Shown here: positions 1 through 5,334 of the stretch, piece by piece
Layout: each line of letters starts with the position of its first letter
Numbering within the stretch: the first letter of the stretch is position 1
Source: Deltaproteobacteria bacterium
GTDB lineage: Bacteria > Myxococcota_A > UBA9160 > SZUA-336
Length of the DNA stretch: 5,334 bases
NCBI GenBank assembly: GCA_030624945.1
Contig: JAUXJB010000131.1
Location: 1 to 5,334 of the forward strand
Direction of reading: 5' to 3'
Program-made: the position numbers and the translations under genes
Notes under the pieces: model-generated
Database searches by the model: none
Seen by the model: only the letters and a program-made list of their open reading frames with translations
What the model was told of the DNA's origin: nothing

Positions 1-2
1 AA

Positions 3-248
3 ACGCTGAGCAGCGGAACCGCGGTCCTGTGGTCCACCTCGCGCGACGAGCTCTGGCGGAAGGGCGCCAGCTCGGGCGACGTGCTCGACCTCGTGGAGGT
101 CCGCGTCAACTGCGAGCAGAACTCCCTGCTCTACCGCGTGCGGCCACGCGCAGGAGCGTGCCACACACTGGCCGCGAACGGGGAGTCGCGACCGTCCTGC
201 TACTACCGCAAGCTCAGCTCGAAGGCTGAGCTGGTGTTCGAGGAGTGA
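3..248 (+). CDS. hisI: HisI-like phosphoribosyl-AMP cyclohydrolase, C-terminal part (5' end outside window)
   Basis: HisI opens the purine ring of phosphoribosyl-AMP in histidine biosynthesis, in the cytoplasm, as a metal-dependent dimer. The visible frame gives 81 residues and ends at the TGA at 246-248; the start lies left of the window. It shows the family landmarks in order: LWSTSRDELWRKG (residues 9-21), SSGDV (23-27), the metal-site region NCEQNSLL (36-43), ACHT (52-55) and SCYYR (65-69). The spacing from Cys37 to Cys53 is 16 residues, as in typical HisI, where these cysteines bind zinc together with a third (here Cys66). The protein stops 12 residues after the YYR motif, so no HisE domain is fused to it. 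Odd points: the usual DCDxD is NCEQN, the usual KGETSG is KGASSG, and the Cys53-Cys66 loop is about six residues longer than usual. The family assignment is firm. Full PRA-CH activity is inferred and less certain because of these changes. Confidence 0.85.
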   Translation, partial: TLSSGTAVLWSTSRDELWRKGASSGDVLDLVEVRVNCEQNSLLYRVRPRAGACHTLAANGESRPSCYYRKLSSKAELVFEE

Positions 249-297
249 GGGGGTTTGAAAGGCGGTCGTAGGTCGGGCGCTTCCCCCGCCTGGCTGT

Positions 298-3200
298 TCA
301 CTCCTTGAGCCAGCCGATCAGGGAGGGGCGGAGGGCGCGCGGCTCGATGATCGAGTCCAGAGAGCCCACGTCGCGCGCGCGCTCCACGGTGTGGATGGCC
401 TCGAACTCCGCGGCGACCTCGGCCTGCTTCTCGAGGATTACCTCCTCGAGGAGTCGATCGAGCTGGGCCCGCCGCGCGACCCGCGTCGAAGCGTCCGGAG
501 AGGCATCGACCCGCGCGCGGGCTTCCCGGATGCGCGAATCCGCCTCGGCGCGCCGCCGGACGTCGCGGCCGAAGACGACGGCCGCAGCGGCCGCACCTCC
601 GATGACCGAGGCGTAGGAGCCCGACAGCGCCGCGTGGTGCATACCGTCGTTGAGCTCGCGGGAGAACACCACGTACGCGCCGCCGTGGTAGCGGGAGACC
701 ACGGTGAATACGAGCTTGCCCTGGAAGCGCACCATCGCCCGGGCGATCTCGGCGCCGAACTCGAGAATGCCCCGGCGCATCGACTCAGGTGAGCCGTCGA
801 AGCCCACCAGGTTGGCCAGGATGACGACGGGGCGATTGCCGCTCGCCGCGTTGAGCGCGCGCGCCACCTTCTTCGAGGAGCTGGGGAAGAGGGTTCCGGC
901 CGTCCAGCTGTCGGGACCGTCGTTCGGCGTGTACCCGAGACGCGGCACCGAGCGGCTCTCGATCCCGATCAACGTGATCGGGAACCCCCCCAGGTGAGCA
1001 TCCCAGACGATGGCCGTCTGCGCGCCGTTCCAGATGGGCCAGCGCTCGAGCCAGCCGGCGTCCTGATCGATGACCGACCGCATGAGCGGACGCATGGCGA
1101 AGGGCTTCTTGCGCTCCGGATTCCCCTCGCGCGAGAAGATGTCCCCGATATTCTGGAAGTCTTCCTCGCCTTCGTAGCCCGACAGGGTCACGTCGCGGCG
1201 GTCGGGGTCGCGAGTCTCGTAGCGTCGGGGCCCCGGCTCGCCCGGCTTCCGGTAGCTGTAGGCGTAGTGTTCGAGCAGGATCCCGTAGGCGTCGGGCAGG
1301 GTGCGGGCGTAGTAGTGGGCGTGACCGTTGGGGCCCATGATGCGCTCGTAGCCCCCGATCCCGACCTCGTCCTCGGCGGACACCGCTCCCGAGAACTCGA
1401 GCGCCGCGCGACCGGTCAGCACCATGTAGGAGCGGGGCAGCATGATCAGGATTCCCCGGCTCTGCAGGCTCATCGTCGCCAGCGCGTCGAAGTAGCTCTG
1501 CGCCCCGACGTTGACCCCGGGCAGGATCAGGTTCACCTCCCCTCCAGCGTCGGTGAAGGTCACGAGGCGACGCACCACGCGCGCCGTCGCGTCGAGGTTC
1601 TCGGTTCCGCTGTCCATCGCGATCCTCGCACCCGACGAGACCCCCACCCACTCCACGGGTAGGCCCTCGCTCTCGGCGAGATCGAGCGCGGCCACGATCC
1701 GCGCGCACTCCGGCTCGGCCAGCGCGCCCATCCCGCGCGTCGGGTCGCCGATCACGAGCACGCGGCGCATCCCTTCGGGGTACTTGAGCGTCGGGGTGGT
1801 GATGACTCCGAACACGATGCCGCACTCGTTGTCGCCGGGATCGCGGACGACGCGCACGGCACCTCCGTTGTAGAGGTCGTACTCCTCGAAGACGCCCGCG
1901 CCGCTGGGACATCCGAGGCCAGCCTGGCTCCCCTCTGGCGCGGCCGTGAAGAGCCGGCAGATCTCGTAGGGATAGTTGAGCCCGCGAGCGCGTGCACTGG
2001 CCATGCGGCGCTCGGCCGGCGTCGCCGGCTGCAGCGGCCGCACGTGCGGCTCGCGGATGCTCCACTCGACCTGCGTCCCGACCGGGGTGCCCGCCAGCAG
2101 CTCGACCTTTTTCGGGGGCGCGTCCGGGCTCGACGCGTCGACGCTGGCCAGACGCACGACGACCCACTCGAGACCGAGATGGCCGGTCTCCGGAGCCAGC
2201 CGGCGGACCAGATCCAGGAGCAGCTCCTCGGCCAGCACGATCGGGGGCCGCACGAACAGGTACAGCCGGTTCCACTGCAACCTGTGCTCGGGGTCCCGCT
2301 GTCCCCGCAGCGAGCGCATCGCTTCGGTCGCCTCGTGGAACCGCTGCTCGAACCGGGCGCGATCCGGAGCGTGCGGAACCTCGGGGCCGAGCTCGTTCAC
2401 CTCGGCGAAGCAGAAGATGCGGGCGTCCCCAGGGTCTTCGCGCGCGCGCGCGTAGAACGCGTAGATGCCCTTGAAGCTCTCGATCTCGATCCGTTCGAGG
2501 TCGAAGCTGTCGAGCCGCCAGAGCTCGATCCGACGCGCGACCTCGGGGTCCAGAGCGAGCTCCCGGGCTCTCCGAGCCAGCGCCTCGGCGTCCGGAGGGG
2601 GGATGAGCGTGTGGGCCAGGTCGACCGCGGGCGCGCTCGCGGCTTCGCCCTGGGCTTCCGCCCGCCGGTCGAAGAGCGCGTAGTGCGCCTGGGCCGAGAG
2701 GTCGGCAACGGTCTCGGACACCGCGCCCCGCAGGAGGTTCAACCGATCCAGGGCACCGGCCAGCTCTGGATGGCGCGAGAAGGTCTCTCCTCGCTCGCCC
2801 AGGCGAACCAACATGTGGAGCAGCCCCTCGATCAGGCGCGAGCGCAAGCCCAGCGTGGTTCGGGTCGCGTAGAGGCGGAGGACCGCGCGTTCCAGGGCAT
2901 CGCAAGGCCGCAGCGAATCGATGTCGTAGTGAGCCAGGGCCCTCCGGACGAGCGCCAGGAACCCCGGATCGATGCCGGCTCCCTCGGCCGTGAGACGACG
3001 CAGGTACATGGCCATGCGCGCGTCGTTCGACGGGCCGAGCTCGTCGACGGCGAGCCGACTCGGCGCCGTGTCAAAGAGCGTCTCGATGTCGGCAAAGAGC
3101 TCCACCACGCCTGCGAGCTGTGCGAACTGCGCCTGGAACGCCTCCGACGCATCTGCGACGGGTGCTTCGAGCACCTGGACCAGGCGCTCGGCTCGCTCCG

Positions 3201-5334
3201 GATTCACGTCGTAGCCCATCAGGAGGCGACGCGTTTCCGAACGCAGTGCGCCGATGCCCGCAGCCCGCTGCGATGCGGGCAGCTTGCTCGCGCGCTTGGG
3301 AGCTACCTGCCGGGCGCGGTCGAAGAAGATGTCGAGGGGATCCGCTTCCGGGGCGAGCTCGAGTGGACGCGCGGTCGGTTTCTCGGACTCCGCTTCCAGA
3401 CTGGGCTCGATCACCAGGAGCACGTCACCGGCCGATACGCGCTCGCCCGCCCGGGCGACGACCTCGCGCACCGTGCCCGCAACGGGCGCGAAGAAGGCCG
3501 TCTCGGTCTTCATCGCCTCCAGCAGGCCGAGCCGTTGCCCGGCTTCGACGGTCTGTCCGGGCTCAACCGCCAGCTCGATCACGAGAGCGGGAGCCGGTGC
3601 GCGGACCTTGCCGCCGATGTCGCGCTGAACGCGCTGGTGACGACCGTCGATCTCGATGCTGAGCTCGACCTCCGACTCGCTGACCAGGATCTGGTGGCGA
3701 CGCTCCCCGACGAAGAGCGTGCGCGTGTGCGGCCCCTCCTCGAGAACTCGCACCTGGGCCACGCGATCCTCGAGATGCACGCGGTAGGACCAGTTTCCGA
3801 TTGCGTACACGGTGAGTCGGTAGGGCACGCCGCCAAAGACGAGATCGACTGCGGTTCCCATCGACGGTGGGATCTTCTGTGGACGTCCACCCTCCGCATA
3901 GAAGTTCGCGCGCACGGCTTCTCGCTCACGTTGATAGACGTGGACCGCGGCCAGGAGAAGCGCCTCGATGCAGGGCTCCGGAGTGGAATCGAGGCGGGCC
4001 TCCGAGAGCCACTCCGTGTGGACACCTCCGGCGCGAAAGCGGGGATCCTTCAACACATCCAGCAAGAAGCCCTTGTTGGTCATCCCCCCATCGATGACGA
4101 CGCGCACGTCGGAGACCGCCCGCTCGAGTCTGGCTCGCGCCTCCTCGCGTGTCGCGCCGTGCGCCATGATCTTGGCGATCATGGAGTCGAACTCGGCCGG
4201 GATGGTGCCTCCCACCGCGACGCCCGCGTCGACTCGAATCCCCGGACCCGACGGGAGGTCGAGCAGCATGACGACTCCGGGACTCGGAGCGAAATCCGCA
4301 GAGGGATCCTCGGCGCACAGACGCACCTCCATCGAGCAGCCGCGCGCGGGCGGCTCCACGTCGGGAAGCCGGTCACCGCGGGCGATGCGAATCTGCCACT
4401 TGACGAGATCGAAGCCGTTCAGGAGCTCGGTGATCCCGTGCTCGACTTGCAGCCGCGGATTCACCTCGAGGAAGTAGAACGATCCGTCAGCGGCCACGAG
4501 GTACTCGCAGGTTGCGACGCCCACGTAGCTGGCCTCGCGGAGCAGTCGGATCGACGCCTCGGGGATCTCGCGCACGAGGCCGTCGGGAAGCTCCGGTGGG
4601 GGCGCCTCCTCGACGATCTTCTGGTGCTTGCGCTGCACCGAGCAATCGCGCAGGCCGAGCGCGAGCACCCCGCCGTGCCGATCCGCGGCGAGCTGGACCT
4701 CCACATGACGCGCCGCGCCAATCTGTGACTCGAGGAAGAGCGTGGAGTCGCCGAACGCGTGCGCCGCCTCTGCGGAAGCGCTCTGGAACGAAGATCTCAG
4801 CTCTTCGGCCGTGCGCACCAAGCGGATGCCGCGCCCTCCGCCGCCGGCCGACGCCTTCAACATCACGGGAAAGCCCAGGCGACGAGCGTGCCGGGAGAGC
4901 TCAGTGAGATCGATCGGGCCACCACTCCAGGGCACCACGGGCACGCCCGCCGCCTCCGCGAGTCGCTTGGACCGGATCTTGTCCCCGAGCAGCCGCATCG
5001 TCTCGGAGCTCGGTCCCAGGAAAATCAGCCCGGTGGCCTCGAGCTTCTCGACGAACGCCGGATCCTCCGCCAGAAATCCCCAGCCCGGCCAGACGGAATC
5101 CGCCCGGGTCGCGCGCAGCGCGGCCAGCATCCGGTCGCGATCGAGATAGGCGGGTTTCTCTGCGCCTTCGACGCGCCGCAGCGCGGAGCCCAAGGCTATG
5201 GCCTCGTCGGCCTCGCGCACAAACGGCGCGAAGCGATCGGGGTCGGTGTAGAAAGAGATACCGACGAGATCCGTCCCCTCTTCCGTGCGAAGCTCACGAA
5301 TCGCGCGCAGACAGCGCGTCGCCGCCTCGCCGCG
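298..5334 (-). CDS. Single-chain multidomain biotin-dependent acyl-CoA carboxylase (acetyl-CoA carboxylase type), 5' end outside window
   Basis: The enzyme should carboxylate biotin with ATP and bicarbonate, then pass the carboxyl group to an acyl-CoA, making malonyl-CoA or a homologue in the cytoplasm. The frame is open from the window edge to the TGA at 298-300: 1678 visible residues, numbered here from the edge. It begins at RGE, which follows ~10 residues of start in AccC-type proteins, so the GTG at 5218-5220 is internal and the true start lies beyond the edge. Domains: biotin carboxylase ~1-450 (Lys119, Lys160, His210, Lys239, Glu290, Asn292, Arg294, Arg367); BT-like ~488-573; BCCP ~574-644 with biotinyl Lys609; central ~663-1098; carboxyltransferase ~1099-1658, with SGARI at 1234-1238 and GGAY at 1551-1554. 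No frameshift, stop or missing catalytic residue is seen. The domain order is that of eukaryotic ACC, though the chain is shorter (~1690 versus ~2200). Substrate choice is unproven; propionyl- or longer acyl-CoA are alternatives. The promoter is outside the window. Confidence 0.95.
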   Translation of the reverse strand, partial: RGEAATRCLRAIRELRTEEGTDLVGISFYTDPDRFAPFVREADEAIALGSALRRVEGAEKPAYLDRDRMLAALRATRADSVWPGWGFLAEDPAFVEKLEATGLIFLGPSSETMRLLGDKIRSKRLAEAAGVPVVPWSGGPIDLTELSRHARRLGFPVMLKASAGGGGRGIRLVRTAEELRSSFQSASAEAAHAFGDSTLFLESQIGAARHVEVQLAADRHGGVLALGLRDCSVQRKHQKIVEEAPPPELPDGLVREIPEASIRLLREASYVGVATCEYLVAADGSFYFLEVNPRLQVEHGITELLNGFDLVKWQIRIARGDRLPDVEPPARGCSMEVRLCAEDPSADFAPSPGVVMLLDLPSGPGIRVDAGVAVGGTIPAEFDSMIAKIMAHGATREEARARLERAVSDVRVVIDGGMTNKGFLLDVLKDPRFRAGGVHTEWLSEARLDSTPEPCIEALLLAAVHVYQREREAVRANFYAEGGRPQKIPPSMGTAVDLVFGGVPYRLTVYAIGNWSYRVHLEDRVAQVRVLEEGPHTRTLFVGERRHQILVSESEVELSIEIDGRHQRVQRDIGGKVRAPAPALVIELAVEPGQTVEAGQRLGLLEAMKTETAFFAPVAGTVREVVARAGERVSAGDVLLVIEPSLEAESEKPTARPLELAPEADPLDIFFDRARQVAPKRASKLPASQRAAGIGALRSETRRLLMGYDVNPERAERLVQVLEAPVADASEAFQAQFAQLAGVVELFADIETLFDTAPSRLAVDELGPSNDARMAMYLRRLTAEGAGIDPGFLALVRRALAHYDIDSLRPCDALERAVLRLYATRTTLGLRSRLIEGLLHMLVRLGERGETFSRHPELAGALDRLNLLRGAVSETVADLSAQAHYALFDRRAEAQGEAASAPAVDLAHTLIPPPDAEALARRARELALDPEVARRIELWRLDSFDLERIEIESFKGIYAFYARAREDPGDARIFCFAEVNELGPEVPHAPDRARFEQRFHEATEAMRSLRGQRDPEHRLQWNRLYLFVRPPIVLAEELLLDLVRRLAPETGHLGLEWVVVRLASVDASSPDAPPKKVELLAGTPVGTQVEWSIREPHVRPLQPATPAERRMASARARGLNYPYEICRLFTAAPEGSQAGLGCPSGAGVFEEYDLYNGGAVRVVRDPGDNECGIVFGVITTPTLKYPEGMRRVLVIGDPTRGMGALAEPECARIVAALDLAESEGLPVEWVGVSSGARIAMDSGTENLDATARVVRRLVTFTDAGGEVNLILPGVNVGAQSYFDALATMSLQSRGILIMLPRSYMVLTGRAALEFSGAVSAEDEVGIGGYERIMGPNGHAHYYARTLPDAYGILLEHYAYSYRKPGEPGPRRYETRDPDRRDVTLSGYEGEEDFQNIGDIFSREGNPERKKPFAMRPLMRSVIDQDAGWLERWPIWNGAQTAIVWDAHLGGFPITLIGIESRSVPRLGYTPNDGPDSWTAGTLFPSSSKKVARALNAASGNRPVVILANLVGFDGSPESMRRGILEFGAEIARAMVRFQGKLVFTVVSRYHGGAYVVFSRELNDGMHHAALSGSYASVIGGAAAAAVVFGRDVRRRAEADSRIREARARVDASPDASTRVARRAQLDRLLEEVILEKQAEVAAEFEAIHTVERARDVGSLDSIIEPRALRPSLIGWLKE
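361..2040 (-). other. Carboxyltransferase domain (N and C crotonase-like halves)
   Basis: Visible residues ~1099-1658. The start, LQPATPAERRMASARARG followed by LNYPYE, parallels the eukaryotic CT opening (LQPKRYKAHLMGTTYVYDFP). The N half contains YPEGMRRVLVIGDPTRGMG, the oxyanion-hole loop SSGARI (1233-1238) and VLTGRAAL. The C half contains WDAHLGGFPITLIGIESRSV, FPSSSKKVARALN, VVILANLVGFDGSPESM, the second oxyanion-hole loop YHGGAYVVFS, and SYASVIGGAAAAAVVF. No cysteine zinc ribbon of the AccD kind is present, in line with fused and PccB-type enzymes. A charged helical tail (~1594-1656) precedes the stop. Confidence 0.9.
2041..3348 (-). other. Central region between BCCP and carboxyltransferase (ACC central-domain-like)
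   Basis: Visible residues ~663-1098 form a long, mainly helical stretch with no catalytic motif. It includes segments such as MYLRRLTAEGAGIDPGF, ALAHYDIDSL, ESFKGIYAFYARARE, FCFAEVNELG and NRLYLFVRPPIVLAEELLLD. Its position, helical then mixed character, and phrases such as the aromatic-rich Y-A-F-Y-A-R stretch recall the central (AC) region of eukaryotic ACC, which holds the catalytic halves apart and carries regulation in some organisms. It is only about 435 residues long, much shorter than the eukaryotic version. Homology is inferred and would need profile or structure comparison. Confidence 0.5.
3403..3615 (-). other. Biotin carrier (BCCP/biotinyl) domain; biotin attachment codon at 3508-3510
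   Basis: Visible residues ~574-644 show the biotinyl fold pattern: VRAPAPALVIELAVEPGQTV, then LLEAMKTETAFFAPVAGTV, then ERVSAGDVLLVIE. The lysine of EAMKTE (codon AAG, visible residue 609) is the expected site of covalent biotin attachment by BirA-type ligase. A threonine replaces the usual second methionine of AMKM. The Gly/Pro turns before and after the lysine are in their usual places. Confidence 0.92.
3616..3873 (-). other. BT-like linker domain between biotin carboxylase and BCCP
   Basis: Visible residues ~488-573 lie between the biotin carboxylase and the carrier domain. The segment is rich in short alternating hydrophobic stretches predicted to be beta strands (for example YRLTVYAIG, YRVHLED, AQVRVLEEG, VELSIEIDG). 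It matches the position and character of the BT (carboxylase/transferase-interaction) domain of propionyl-CoA carboxylase and related enzymes, which docks the two catalytic halves. The call rests on position and strand pattern; there is no diagnostic motif. Confidence 0.55.
3985..5334 (-). other. Biotin carboxylase domain (ATP-grasp) of the carboxylase
   Basis: This segment codes for visible residues 1-450. The N-terminal subdomain starts RGEAATRCLRAIREL. The ATP-grasp glycine loop is KASAGGGGRG (160-169). RDCSVQRKHQKIVEEAP (229-245) holds the bicarbonate/biotin-region lysine equivalent to E. coli AccC Lys238. FLEVNPRLQVEH (288-299) holds the Glu/Asn/Arg set equivalent to E. coli 288/290/292. 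The end of the domain carries FDSMIAK and GGMTNKGFLLDVL. WPGWG (82-86), LGDKI (116-120) and PWSG (135-138) resemble eukaryotic ACC more than E. coli AccC. Everything needed for ATP-dependent biotin carboxylation looks present. Confidence 0.93.

Noticed and set aside
29..229. A 66-codon open frame on the + strand near the left edge.
   Set aside because: It is the shifted-frame shadow of the HisI-like gene; the frame beginning at position 3 has all the HisI motifs.
260..291. Possible bidirectional terminator hairpin (AGGCGG paired with CCGCCT) between the convergent genes.
   Set aside because: The stem is six pairs with a 20-base loop, and neither side is followed by a proper T run. In such GC-rich DNA this is easily chance.
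2439..2452. A (CG)7 alternating run that might form Z-DNA.
   Set aside because: It sits inside codons for an Ala-Arg-Ala-Arg stretch in a gene that favours GCG and CGC codons, so it is explained by coding and composition.
785..2905. A 706-codon open frame on the - strand in another frame of the carboxylase.
   Set aside because: The translation is a low-complexity Arg/Ala/Gly/Pro mixture typical of a shifted frame in GC-rich DNA, while the overlapping carboxylase frame carries clear domains.
2044..4728. An 894-codon open frame on the + strand, antisense to the carboxylase.
   Set aside because: It lies wholly within the carboxylase gene. Long antisense open frames are expected where G/C-rich third positions remove stop codons on the opposite strand. 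The translation shows no family motif.
5218..5220. A GTG that could be taken as the carboxylase start.
   Set aside because: The same frame stays open for 38 more codons to the window edge and encodes RGEAATRCLRAIREL and the rest of the first biotin carboxylase strand-helix unit, so the GTG is an internal valine.

Overview
The window holds parts of two convergent protein-coding genes from a high-GC bacterium. GC is visibly very high (roughly two thirds), third codon positions are mostly G or C, and the long reading frame has no introns. The taxon cannot be fixed from the sequence. From memory, single-chain carboxylases of this layout are annotated in actinobacterial and myxobacterial/deltaproteobacterial-type genomes, so a high-GC lineage of that sort is a reasonable guess.

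Layout. Positions 3-248 (+ strand) carry the C-terminal part of a HisI-like phosphoribosyl-AMP cyclohydrolase, whose 5' end lies outside the window. Positions 249-297 form a 49-base gap between the two stop codons, with no convincing terminator. Positions 298-5334 (- strand) are one uninterrupted reading frame of 1678 visible codons. It runs off the right edge, and only about the first ten residues appear to be missing. It encodes a giant single-chain biotin-dependent acyl-CoA carboxylase: biotin carboxylase, a BT-like linker domain, biotin carrier (BCCP), a long central region, then carboxyltransferase N and C halves.

The carboxylase dominates the window. Most bacteria split this enzyme over several polypeptides (AccA, AccB, AccC, AccD, or alpha/beta chains), whereas here all catalytic parts and a roughly 435-residue central spacer sit in one chain in the order seen in eukaryotic acetyl-CoA carboxylase. 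Several motifs also look eukaryote-like (WxGWG, LGDK, PWSG and NPRLQVEH in the biotin carboxylase; the start of the carboxyltransferase; SGARI). Its substrate (acetyl-, propionyl- or longer acyl-CoA) cannot be settled from sequence alone. The HisI fragment is unusual in its metal-binding motif. The two genes are convergent and have no obvious pathway link. I see no RNA gene, mobile element, CRISPR array or sizeable repeat.
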